A stretch of 56,211 nucleotides of DNA from Gnetum montanum (Eukaryota > Streptophyta > Gnetopsida > Gnetales > Gnetaceae): NCBI GenBank assembly GCA_015680685.1, contig MNCI01014154.1, positions 1 through 56,211 of the forward strand, read 5' to 3'. Position 1 is the stretch's first letter. Each line of letters begins with the position of its first letter. The position numbers and the translations under genes were made by a program. The notes under the pieces are model-generated. The model saw only the letters and a program-made list of their open reading frames with translations. It was not told where the DNA came from and searched no databases. Of the stretch, positions 22,041-31,569 are shown one piece after another.

Positions 22041-24200
22041 ATGGGAATATTGCTAACCTTGATCCAATCGGAAACAACATGACTTAGCATCATAGTGCGG
22101 ATCTAAGGTGATGTTTGATTTGAAGGACACTCAAAGGTATTTGATGTAGAGAATGAGGGTACTAGAGATGTAGGATGATCAACCATACTAGGTTATGAGG
22201 GTTGGAGAGAAATGTTAGGTTAGAAGAAGGGGTTTTTTTTTGGATCAGTTGTTCAAACCACTTGGCTAGAAAGTGGGTTGTGAATGTATAGTCCTCGTAG
22301 CATTTTGTTGTTATGGCTATGGAGGAATCTCACCTTGCATGGATTGAGCAGAAGGTAAATAGGTTAAGGGTGAAGGTGTATGTCTAGACAGATGCAAAGG
22401 GTGGCATGGATATGTGTTTTATCCTCAAGTATATAATAAATGTGTTTGGTGGTACTTTGAAGGGTAGTAATGATGTTGAAATGAGGCATGACTTGTAGAA
22501 CTTCTTGGAGAGATGGGTTGTTAAACTTAGTACCTATATGGAGTTGCCTATAAGGATACTACTACCTTGGCAGCAACATTTCCCATGATTGTGGTTGGTG
22601 CCACTATTTGTATTGTTCATATGGTTGTGGTGGAGCACCACTTACATAGTAAGCTTCTTGTTGTTAGTGGAACTATCTTGGATTACTTTAAGGATAAGCA
22701 AATCGTCTGGGTGCTTGCATACATGCTAATCAAGGATTCAATGCATACATTCCAAACTCTTATAAGTGTAACACCATAGGGCAACATCCCTTTAGGTGTT
22801 CGTATAAATAGATGTCACAACCAGTTTCATCATCAAATTTGATTTTCATAACTTCCTCTATGACAACAACTTTGCTCTTACCTCTTTGGTAGGCACGTTT
22901 AGCTCTTATGGTTATGATCACTATTTTTCTCTTTGGATTTTTTAGTAATATTTATAGTATTTTGGAATTTTTCATTCAAAAAGTTCCATAATTTATCAAC
23001 CTTTGCCAAAATATCATACACAAATTTTTGGATGGGCAAGATTTTCCTATTCACCACTTCATTGAGTGGTGACTCCTCCTTGTCACAAAATTGAACCTTC
23101 CATTTCTTGATGGAAGGATCCCTATTATACTCTTCTACACTTTCCCTTTTTTAAAACCCACCTTCTTCTTTTGCTACGTACTCTATTAGCCTTTGGATCT
23201 AGTGAGCTCATAGTTTAGACAATCTTCCTTATGCATACATCCCAAGAGTTCTTCTAGTTTCTACTCTGAGCACATCTATGTTGTGGCAAAGTTTTTTCCT
23301 CTGAGAATAACCATGGCTAGGGAATTAGTTTAAGAGTGAATAGTATCTACCTATGGTAGTATCCAAGGGTTCATGTGTTCCCTATTTCTAGCCTTGGATT
23401 TTCCTTTTCAAATTAGACATTCTAGAGTACATCTAGCATTTGTCATTAAATAGCTCTAACATGGTACTCCATCAACAAATGGATTCCAGTTCCAAGGACT
23501 GGTACCACCTCTTAGCTTCCTTAATGAGTGTCCAGGGTAAAAGCTTGAGTTTTTTCTAGTCATTTTCAATGTTTTATAAGGCACAGGCATCATGGAAAGC
23601 TTGTAGATGATTCTACGAATTAGAATTGTATCCCCCTCAAATCATGGGATATTATTCATGTCTAAGCACTTGATGTTTACCCAAATCCCTACCTTGACTA
23701 TCACTTTTTCCCAAACTTGGTTTATGAATAGTGGATCATAGGTTCAATGTTTCACCCTCATTACCAAAAATAGGGGGTGGAGAATCTTTATGTTAAAAAC
23801 CTTTGAAGGGAGGATCCTCATTGTCATCTTGATTTAGGAGGAATAAAGGATTAGTAAAATGGTTTTCCTTTGTAAGCGTGTGGTGCTTCACTTGGTGTCG
23901 ATCTCACTTGCATTGTATTTTAGTGGGATGGTAGTCCTAAGTATTATGATCATGCACAACGTATTCCCAATTAAGATCCAAGATGCCCAACTTTTTAAGG
24001 GTCCAAAACAACATCCTAGGCATAGATTGATCAAGAGGCAATACAACGTTGCCCCCCATATCATGTCATTGCAACTATTCATACTATTGTAGGATGAAGG
24101 TGAATTCTAATACATACTCAACTAGATGAGTATATACCACTTTGCACTCTTGTGGGACTAATGGTTTGACATCTTCATGCCTACTAGGAGAAGAAATTTT
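22041..24200 (-). pseudogene. gag: Gag of element C
   Basis: The order on the minus strand matches gag of E and B. First comes an N-terminal domain near 24150-23870 with KVVYTHLVEYVLEFTFI. The capsid-like part follows (23560-23180), with RRTLGMYA-GRLSKL and EYNRDPSIKKWKVQFCD, and then a Lys/Asn-rich part. Last is a proline-rich tail (22560-22190). The expected ATG is changed to ATT near 24190. Many stops. The zinc-knuckle region is decayed beyond recognition. Confidence 0.7.
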
Positions 24201-24331
24201 GCAAAAAACATAAAATTATCAGTGTGCTTTACTAGTGATATGTCATTTGAGAGTGATGTTAACCTTGAGCTCATCCAACAATATTAATAGTATCCACTAA
24301 TCCTAGATAGTACACACTCAACAAAAAAAAG

Positions 24332-24349
24332 TCTCCAACAATGATGCCA
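24332..24349 (-). other. Primer-binding site of element C (tRNA-Asp type)
   Basis: Minus TGGCATCATTGTTGGAGA lies one base inside the LTR. It matches 12 of 18 positions of the tRNA-Asp site, and all six changes are transitions. Confidence 0.65.
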
Positions 24350-24350
24350 A

Positions 24351-25237
24351 TGATGAGTGGTGAGGTACCCCTATTCCCAACCATACGAATCACAAAGCGT
24401 TAACGCATGATCTAGTCAAATTCCATGGACTTTACAATTTCAAGTACACTAGTCTTCTAAGAAGTGAACCTTGCCCTAAGGTCATTTTTTGTCTTCTTGA
24501 TTACACTTCTAAAGCATAATGATATGGTTAAGAGTAACCAAGGCATATCATTTCTATCATTTTATGTTTTATGTTTTTGGGTGCTTGAAGAGAGATAGAT
24601 AGAGCAATTTAATGACTAATCTAAATTAACTGACTCATTGGTCTCTAACTAATCCTAACATAAGCATCCATTCCCACTTTTTGCACACATCCTAAACTCA
24701 TGTATCCACTACTAGGTTACCAAGCACTATGCTACTAGGATTACCAAGTGAATACATATTACAATCGAAGTGATAATACTTATGTATTTAATCTATCTAG
24801 CTTATCTCACTTAATTATCTTTATTAGTTTAATTACTAGAAAATATTAAATAACTAGTTGAGAATGTTAAATGCATAAATGAAATATTTAATCTATCCAA
24901 AATGCTGCAAGGTTTATTAGAAAGCTCATCTTTATAACCACACACACTATTATACTTGAGTATAACAATGCTTAAATGAAGGTCAATACACTCAATGACT
25001 CCTGCTATAGGCACTCAAGAGAAATATTCTAACTTTCAAATGTAAAAACTGCAAGGGTTCAACTACTACTAGAATCTTGTTACCATATATGTGACTGGTG
25101 TATGCATATTTATAGTCAAAAATTAGACCCTACATCAATGGGGCCTCATTGATGCATCATTGCATTCATAAATGGGGCCTTGTCGATGAGGCCAGTCAAT
25201 GAGGCCTCATTGACACAACCAAAAATGCAACTCATCA
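24351..25237 (-). repeat. 5' LTR of element C, 887 bp
   Basis: On the minus strand it runs from TGATGAGTTGCATTTTTGG (25237) to ...CACCACTCATCA (24351). GGCCTCATTGATG-like repeats lie at 25130-25225, the TATA box (CTATAAATA on the minus strand) at 25107-25115, and two GGTTACCAAGC units near 24713-24755. Confidence 0.85.
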
Positions 25238-27030
25238 AATATTATATGAGAAACCTTAAATATCAAAATAGATTATCATGACATTACTTTTCCTCAACTT
25301 GATGATGATGTTGTTCCCATTCAAAAATTGTCTAGCCCCACTCAAGTGTAAGATGAAAAAGTTTCAGAATCTGGTAGTGATCATGAAGAAGAGAATGATG
25401 ATGAATACAAGATATCCCCCACTCAATCAAAAGTGCCCAAACTCAGAAAAACTCATTTTCTTAACTATGTTATTAGGAAAGTTCAAGATGGTGTTCATAC
25501 TAGAATTCAAATCAAAGGAATTTGTGCTTTTTTTGCATATATCTCCCAACTTGAACCCAAAAAATTTAAGGAAACTAAAGGAGAGGAACAATGGAATTTT
25601 TGCTATGCAAGAAAAACTCACTTAATTTACTAGAAATGATGTATGGGAATTGACTCCTAGGCCCAATGATAAACCTGCTATTGAAACAAAATGGGTCTTT
25701 AGAAACAAGACTAATGAAAATGGAAACATCATTAAAAACAAGGCCATATTTATTTCCAAAGGATACAACCAATAGAAGGAATTAATTTTGATGAAACTTT
25801 TACTCTTGTTGCTAGGTTGGAATCTATCATACCTCTTCTTGCTTATTTTAGCATTAGAAACATCAAGCTCTACCAAATGGATGTTAAAAGTGCTTTCTTG
25901 AATTGAACCATATAAGAAGAAGTTTACATTGAAAAACCTAAAGGATTTGTGGATTCCATCAATCCTAATAATGTTTATAATCTCAAGAAAGCTCTCCATG
26001 ATCTTAACCAAACTCCAAGAGATTTCTATGAAAGACTCTCTCACCACCTTACATCGAACGTCTTTGAAATAGGTACAGCTATTGTTACTTTAATTCTCTA
26101 AAGAGAAGGTAAAGATATTCTAATAATTGAAATTTATGTTGATGATATTATTTCTAGTGCTAGTAATGTAATTCTTTGCAAGAAATTTTCTAATCTCATG
26201 CAATTTGAATTTGAAATGAGCATGATTAGAGAACTCAAGAACTTTCTTGGGATTCAAATTTATCAAAAAACTAATGGAACCTTTATTTGGCAAACCAAAT
26301 ATGTAAAATATCTCTTGCTCAAATGTAGCTTAGAAAATATTAGAGTTAAAGGTACTCCTATGGCTGAAAATTATAAACTTATCAAAGATGATCAAGGTAA
26401 CCCTATTGATCTCAAGCTTTATAGAGGTATGATAGGTAGTCTTCTTTATTTAACTGCCAGTAGATTAGATATAGCTTTAAGTGTAGGATTGTATGCCAGA
26501 TATTAGACAAATCCAAAGGAATCTCATTAAAAGGTTGTTAAATATATTTTCCATTATTTAAAAGGTACTACTAATTGGGGCCTTTGGTATCCAAAGAATT
26601 CTCCAGCTAAACTTGTCAGATATTATGATGTAGATTAGGCAAGCTATTCTAATGATCATTGTAGCACGAGTGGAAACTATTTCTTATTGGGAAGAAGTCT
26701 TGTTTCTTGTATAACTAAGAAGAAAACTTCTATGGCTCTCTTAACAATAGAAGCTAAATATATCTCTATCGATCATTTTTTGCTCAGTTACTTTGGATTA
26801 GAGAAACTCTCAAAGATTTAGTAGTAAAAGTAGACTCAACACCTATTTACTGTGATAATAAGAGCATCATTAATATGAAAAAAAATCCCATTAAACATTA
26901 TTAAACCAAAAATATTGATATTTTCCATCACTTTATAGAAGAACATATATAACATGGACATGTAATGCTAGAGTTCATGGGAATAGAGAGTCAACTAGCT
27001 TATGTGTTCACCAAACCTCTAGACAAACAT
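25238..27030 (+). pseudogene. Copia Pol remnant of element G: RT and RNase H
   Basis: Starts after integrase. The linker reads VQDGVHTRIQIKGICAFFAY and SQLEPKKFKETKGEEQW, a pattern typical of the SIRE/Maximus branch. RT follows: IETKWVFRNKTNENGNII, FDETFTLVARLESI, MDVKSAFLN, LIIEIYVDDIISSASN (YVDD box intact, about 26120-26165), and an open 102-codon stretch from 26198 (LKNFLGIQIYQKTNG, YRGMIGSLLYLTASRLDI). RNase H reads STSGNYFLLGRSLVS and KKTSMALLTIEAKYIS, and the end reads IESQLAYVFTKPL. About seven stops and frameshifts. It is not part of element C, which lies on the other strand. Confidence 0.9.
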
Positions 27031-27295
27031 TAGTGGCCTCTCTATGCAAATATATTAGGATATAACCTTGTCCTATCATGTAATTCCCTCTATTATTTCT
27101 ATATTAATAAGATGAATAGAAAGAAAGAAAACATAAAAGAAACACAACAAAAATGAATATACTCATGTATATTTTTTATGCACTTATTTAGGAGGAGCTT
27201 GACTCACCTTCTTCTTGTTCATGTCCAAAAAGGAAAAGATGTACCTTACGTATTGTGATAAAGACTAATCCATTTTCTTATGTTTTGGACATTAC

Positions 27296-27310
27296 CAAAA
27301 ATGGAAAGAT
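27296..27310 (+). other. Polypurine tract of copia element G
   Basis: AAAATGGAAAGAT lies directly before the LTR start TGTTAACC. Its place and composition fit the plus-strand primer. Confidence 0.6.
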
Positions 27311-28335
27311 TGTTAACCTTTTGGTATGTTAAAACGTTAAGAAAAATGAAGTACAAGGATGTTTTTGTGTTTGTTATGTTTGTAGGTCAAGAACATAGAC
27401 AAATAATGAATTGAACATGCAAAAGTTTAAGAACATCAACATGGAATGAATGGAGCATGTGGAAGTTCAAAAGCATGGAGGATTTGAAAGTGTAAAGAAA
27501 GTTGAAGAAAGATGTCTCCAAGAAATAGCAGATGTCTTGGTAGAATTGAAGGTAGCACAAGAGAAGACATCTTTGAAAAATAATAGACATATTTCTTAAG
27601 AGAAATATGTCTTCTTCTCATCTTTCTAGAATGAAGTTCTGATGTAGAAAGATATATCATTCTTGAAAAAGACATTTCTAGTGACCATTAGATAGTTGTT
27701 GCATAAATTCTAAGGTGATTTTGAAAACATATTGGCTATAAGAAGACTTCATTCTCATTTGGAAATGTGCAAGTTTTGAGTACTATCAATTGCAATCATT
27801 AAGTAATCATTGTAATCATTATTTTTTCTTATTGTACAATCTTTTGTCTATTGTAATTGGTCAAAGTGAGTTGCACCTCAAAGTACAAGGATTAGAAAAC
27901 TTAGTTACATTCTTTTCTTGTGATTGTTGTTCTTCTTTGTTGCCCTATGGGGTTGATGTGCTTCTTGCAAGAAGGCATCTTGCTTGAACTTGTCAAGATC
28001 CCATCAGATTGAGTGTTGGTGTAGCATCACAACACTCTTAGGTAGAGCTCAAGTTGTAGAAGGTTGTGAGATCTTGAAAACCACATTCTAAACTTGTTGG
28101 GACCTTGCTGAGTTGAGTGGATTCATAGTGTCAAATTACTCCAAAGCAAAGCTTAGAGCTTGTGCAGGGCATGGTACCCTTCAAACCACATTTGAGAGCA
28201 ATAAAGTCTAAAGGTGTGTTTTGGAACTACCCTCCAAGTGTACACTACCCAAGTTGGGAAACCATGTTAAATTTGGTGTGTGCACTTTATCATAATGAAT
28301 ATTTAATTGGGGGAACTTATTCATCTCTTCCCTTC
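27311..28335 (+). repeat. 3' LTR of copia element G
   Basis: It pairs with 11537-12560. Shared blocks include CCTTTTGGTATGT, ATAGCAGATGTCTT, TTGTAATTGGTCAAAGTGAG and GGGAACTTATTCAT. It is followed within about 105 bp by the plastid trnM remnant. No clear target duplication is left. Confidence 0.8.
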
Positions 28336-28439
28336 TAAGTTCTATGTTCCACAATGCCCTCACCTTTTTTTCAAGGGGAGGTGCAACTATATAAAGTAGA
28401 ATATTCATTGTGTTGATTTATAAATTTTAGAAAAATTTT

Positions 28440-28511
28440 ACCTACTATTGGATTTGAACCAATGAACCTCATCTTATAAAATTGATACTCTAATCACTTA
28501 TTAAAGTAGGT
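28440..28511 (-). pseudogene. trnM-CAU: Plastid trnM-CAU remnant (NUPT continues after copia G)
   Basis: The plus strand is the complement of elongator tRNA-Met. It keeps the acceptor stems ACCTACTATTGG and AGTAGGT and the T-arm TTTGAACCAATGA. The anticodon CAT now reads TAT. In plastids trnM faces atpE from the other strand, and the orientation here is the same. This joins 28440 onward to the atpB-atpE piece before the copia insertion. Confidence 0.85.
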
Positions 28512-28659
28512 TTTTTAAAAATAAAGGTTGTTAAAAAATTTTATATGAAATCAAATAGTTAAGCATATATCTCCCATTACCAAAAAAATTTATACTTTCA
28601 TGGAAAAAGCTCTACCTTAACAAAAAATATTTTATTTTAGTATAATGGACAAAAATAAC

Positions 28660-28697
28660 AAGGCTATAGCTCAATGTGCATTGCACCTCATCTACAC
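28660..28697 (+). pseudogene. trnV-UAC: Plastid trnV-UAC remnant, 5' exon
   Basis: AAGGCTATAGCTCA, then GCACCTCATCTACAC, matches the 5' exon of plastid tRNA-Val(UAC) with a few changes and one lost base. The following AGCACCAATGCTTTTC matches the start of its group II intron. It lies on the same strand as atpE, as in plastomes. Confidence 0.85.
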
Positions 28698-29230
28698 AAG
28701 CACCAATGCTTTTCTAAAGAGCTTTATAATTCATATGATTCATTTCTATTCTATAGAAAGTACAAATGTCTTACTCTCCAAAATTTTAAGTAGAGGTAAA
28801 AACCATGACTTAAAAAATTTATTGTATAAATATCTTTTTCATAAGGTCAATCATTGATCCATGAAATTTTAGGAATAAGGAATACAAACAAGATTTCCAA
28901 ATTAAGCTCTTTTTCCCTTATGAACTTTTAGGTGGATAAAGGATCATTAGTACTATTCTTTGACTTCTTAGTAAAAGAGAACTGCACTATTATTTTATGT
29001 TAGGATAAGGCAAGCTTACATTAGAAAAAGATCTTTGGGAAAACTTTGGAACTGTTTGTAAAAAAAAAAAAATGTTAAGCATACAGAGCCAACTTATTAT
29101 CTAATAGGGAAAGAAAATAAATGCAAACTCATGTAATAATAAAGAGCCCAATGCAAAAAAAAAAAAATTGCATGTTGAGTTCTTCAAATAGTTCGAGTTA
29201 ATGAAATAACAAAAATTTAAGTTTGTTTTA
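28698..29230 (+). pseudogene. trnV-UAC group II intron remnant
   Basis: The intron is about 530 bp, near the normal plastid length. GAGCCCAATGC, an A-run, then TTGCATGTTGAGTTCTT at 29144-29184 lines up with domain V of group II introns (GAGCCGTATGC and its paired half). The catalytic triad bases and the hairpin outline are still visible, but the A-run has replaced the loop region. Confidence 0.8.
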
Positions 29231-29266
29231 CAAATAAGGTTTACATTTAAAGTTTGTATAGTCCTA
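29231..29266 (+). pseudogene. trnV-UAC: Plastid trnV-UAC remnant, 3' exon
   Basis: The sequence ends AAGTTTGTATAGTCCTA, matching the T-arm and acceptor end of tRNA-Val (AGTCCGTATAGCCCTA). It pairs with the 5' exon at 28660. Confidence 0.8.
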
Positions 29267-29669
29267 AAAACACTTTACTATTTTATTTTCACCATTGACA
29301 TTTATCATATTTGTACTCATTCCTCCTCTAATGAGTCCAATAGATTTCATTTTTCATTGTTCTTAAATAATTTTTCAACAAATCATGAGAAGCATGATAT
29401 GTCCCAATTGGATTAAAAATTTGTATAAGATAAATAACAAATAGTTTTGAATTGAACTAATAATCAAATTAGCATGACTCTAAAAAACAAGTGTATTAAT
29501 CTTTTCAAAGCACTTTACTTTTTAGGATAAGATGCAACTACTTTTATTTCTTGAAATGAAGCAATAAAGAATTTTTTCACCAATAACTAGATAAAAGTGG
29601 AAATAAATAGATAATCCTTGTGATTTTCTAGGTGGAGGGTACATCAAAGGCATCAAAGCATATATAGTT
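29267..29669. other. trnV-trnF spacer of the NUPT, no ndh genes
   Basis: Only 403 bp separate the trnV 3' exon from trnF. In most seed-plant plastomes ndhC, ndhK and ndhJ (over 1.5 kb) lie here. I see no match to any of them. The source plastome may have lacked ndh genes, as in Pinaceae, or the region was deleted later. Confidence 0.6.
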
Positions 29670-29741
29670 ATTAGAAACTAGAATTGAATTCATGACACAA
29701 GAATTTTTAGTCCTCTACTCTATCAATTGGGATATCCTAGC
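29670..29741 (-). pseudogene. trnF-GAA: Plastid trnF-GAA remnant
   Basis: The plus strand is the complement of tRNA-Phe. AAACTAGAATTGAA is the T-arm side, TTTTTAGTCCTCTACTCTAT carries the anticodon stem and D-arm, and GATATCCTAGC is the acceptor. Most changes are transitions. The orientation relative to trnV and trnL is that of a plastome. Confidence 0.85.
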
Positions 29742-29866
29742 TTCAAGGGTAATGCAAGGATTATGAATTACTCTACTCTCAACTACCTATATATATATGA
29801 CTTGTGAAGGAATGAACCCCTCTAATCCAAAAGCAAGAGTAATTTTGATCTTTAAAAATCAGGCTT

Positions 29867-29916
29867 AGGGATAGAGGGACTTGAACCTTCATAGTTTCGT
29901 AAACCAAAAAATTTTC
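29867..29916 (-). pseudogene. trnL-UAA: Plastid trnL-UAA remnant, 3' exon (and start of intron)
   Basis: GGGATAGAGGGACTTGAACC is the complement of the tRNA-Leu(UAA) 3' end. The exon continues to about ATTTTC, and the next 50 bp (AAATTGCTTTGGTG, AATGAAGTCTAACTAGAGG) still resemble the end of its group I intron. I could not find the 5' exon before 30594. Confidence 0.8.
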
Positions 29917-30594
29917 TTCCTATTCCAAATTGCTTTGGTGCTATAATAATGAAGTCTAACTAGAGGAAAAGAACTTTACTTTTTTTCTCATTTAGTCATA
30001 TTTATTTATACTAATAAATATTTTTTATCTTTTTTCAAATTCAAGCCTCATTTTGGTTTACTAATAATCTTTCATTAGAATAACTTTCATTGAGCCTTTG
30101 CATCTATCCCCCTCCTCCCTCCCCACTCCCCTGCACCCCTCACATAGGTAATCAGAATATGACTAAAATGTAAAAGAAAACAAAGAACTATATGGGCAAT
30201 GAGAACATGAATAAAATGTAAAAAGGGAAAAATAACTAGATGAGCTAAACAGAGGAAACTATGAAAAAAGAGAAACAAGAATGAAAACAATGAGAATAGA
30301 TAAGTCCTAATAAGATTTGCAAAGCTTGAACCAATAATTATGCACAAAGTTAGTGAAATAGCTATGATCATCCTTATGGAGAACCTCATAAATAATCATA
30401 AGATGCTTGAATCACTTGTCCTTTATGTGCTAAGCTAGTGTGAATTTTGAATTTTGAGGAGGTAGAGGATTTGATTGGGTGTAATATATAAAATTTTGTA
30501 TATCCTAGCTATTTAAATGTGTAGACCTTTAAATCAATGATTCTATTGCATGCCTCCTTTCTCATGTTAGTCATATGCTAAGCATACTAATTTT
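29917..30594. other. Decayed trnL intron and unassigned DNA up to element B
   Basis: The first 60 or so bases look like the trnL intron. Beyond that I see no plastid gene, no ORF and no repeat, apart from a C-rich patch at 30109-30138. The last five bases, CTATG (30595-30599), are the target duplication of element B. Confidence 0.4.
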
Positions 30595-30599
30595 CTATG

Positions 30600-31427
30600 T
30601 GATGGGACATGATATAGCATGGGTTGCGATATCGTGTACATGATATCATGTCCTCCCCTGCGATATCGCGTCCACAATATCGCAGTGCGCCATCAAATCT
30701 ATAAATAAGAAGCATCTCTCCCTTGTTTTTTATTCTAGGCCTAGACCGTAGCAAAACTCTGGCAATTTTACCTCTCAAGAGATAGAATAATTTCCATGTG
30801 CCCACAAAAGGAGCTCCAAAGTGAACAGATCTATATTTGAGCAAATATTGTACCTAAACACAAGTTTGTGTACGGCAATAAAGATGAACTTCTTGGATAA
30901 ACCTTGCAGTGCATGGGATAGGGTAAATAGGAATTTATTTATTATTATTTACTATTTATCATTTAAATTCTTTATTAGTTGATTAAATATTTCTCAATCC
31001 TTCTCTCCTAGTTAAGTGCCTCAGTACAACCGCTTCAAGTACGTGTGTTATGCTTGGTGATCCCAGCAACGACTAGCGTTTGGTAACCAAGGTTGCATCA
31101 GTTCAGCGTGTGAACGGTAAGTGGGAATGGATCCTGATGCTAGGTTAATTAAGGCTTAGTTATTTATTTAAATTTAGTTAATTAATCTCTTCACCCTTCA
31201 CCTTGTCAGCATAGGAGATAAAACAGAAAAGATATAAAAATCATATACCTCATACTTACTTAACCATACAACCATGACAAATACAAGTATGTCTGGGAAG
31301 AAAACAAATAATTAACCTTAAGTGTTCCATGAGGTGTGTAGGCACTTAGTTTGTGGATTTCAACCAGATCATGCATGTAACACTCCTATTTGTATGGTTG
31401 AGTGTAGGGGTACCTCGCCACTCACCA
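30600..31427 (+). repeat. 5' LTR of element B, 828 bp
   Basis: U3 has GATATC palindromes at 30605-30690. The TATA box TATAAATA is at 30700-30707 and AATAAA at 30877-30882. The U5 part contains ACGGTAAGT, a perfect splice-donor consensus, at 31114-31122, and the shared end GAGTGTAGGGGTACC. It ends CACCA one base before the primer site. Confidence 0.9.
30700..30707 (+). promoter_or_regulatory. TATA box in the 5' LTR of element B
   Basis: TATAAATA lies 100 bp from the LTR start, right after the palindrome array, and is conserved in the 3' LTR (37007-37014) and in all LTRs of this family in the window. It probably drove the genomic RNA, with the start about 30 bp downstream. Confidence 0.65.
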
Positions 31428-31428
31428 T

Positions 31429-31446
31429 TGGCACCATTTCCAGGGA
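31429..31446 (+). other. Primer-binding site of element B (tRNA-Asp type)
   Basis: TGGCACCATTTCCAGGGA matches 14 of 18 bases of the plant tRNA-Asp primer site. Three of four mismatches are G-to-A. It lies one base after the LTR. Confidence 0.8.
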
Positions 31447-31569
31447 CTAAGTGTTTGTGTGCTAAGTAGAACATAGGAAATCACTCACATCATTGGGAGC
31501 TTAAACAAAACTTAGGGTTAATTAAACAAAAATTTATATAATGGTTAATTAGCATACCAATAAGACACC

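Larger units (their letters stand above)
12602..25237 (-). mobile_element. Element C: large Ty3/gypsy retrotransposon with ORF3, nested in copia G
   Basis: The minus-strand order is 5' LTR (24351-25237), tRNA-Asp-like primer site, gag (about 22040-24200), protease, RT, RNase H, integrase (about 18378-22040), a 2 kb spacer, ORF3 (13487-16345), a purine tract and a 3' LTR (12602-13241). The 3' LTR lacks its last 250 or so bases. Integrase lies after RT, the Ty3/gypsy order, and the primer site and protease style fit the Tat/Athila branch. Every ORF is interrupted. It inserted into G, whose RT region continues at 25238. Confidence 0.85.
11537..28335 (+). mobile_element. Element G: SIRE-like Ty1/copia retrotransposon, split by element C
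   Basis: Two LTRs of about 1 kb (11537-about 12560 and 27311-about 28335) flank what is left of the interior. They begin TGTTGACC and TGTTAACC. Gag, protease and integrase are missing, and only the RT and RNase H part (25238-27030) remains after the inserted gypsy element C. The LTRs differ by roughly 15-20 % by eye, with indels, so this is an old insertion. It sits inside the plastid-derived segment: atpE ends just before it and trnM follows just after. No clear target duplication or primer site is left. Confidence 0.85.

Noticed and set aside
12602-25237. A currently active autonomous element
   Set aside because: Every domain has stops or frameshifts, one LTR is truncated and the RT box has lost an Asp.
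25278-25633. Separate small plus-strand genes before the copia RT
   Set aside because: They are frame shadows of the copia linker between integrase and RT.
28440-29919. Functional tRNA genes
   Set aside because: All have broken stems or changed anticodons and two contain introns that nuclear processing would not remove.
30075-30110. trnL-UAA 5' exon near GAGCCTTTGCATCTATCCCC
   Set aside because: The order of the shared pieces does not fit the exon in either orientation, so the likeness is probably chance.
30087-30389. Membrane-protein-like ORF (many Leu, Phe, His)
   Set aside because: Low-complexity translation of A/T-rich decayed intron or spacer DNA. No family likeness and no neighbours in support.
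10260-30594. Plastid contamination or a mis-joined plastid contig
   Set aside because: The genes are heavily mutated with stops, changed anticodons and lost starts, and are interrupted by nuclear retrotransposons. A plastome contig would be near-identical to living plastids.
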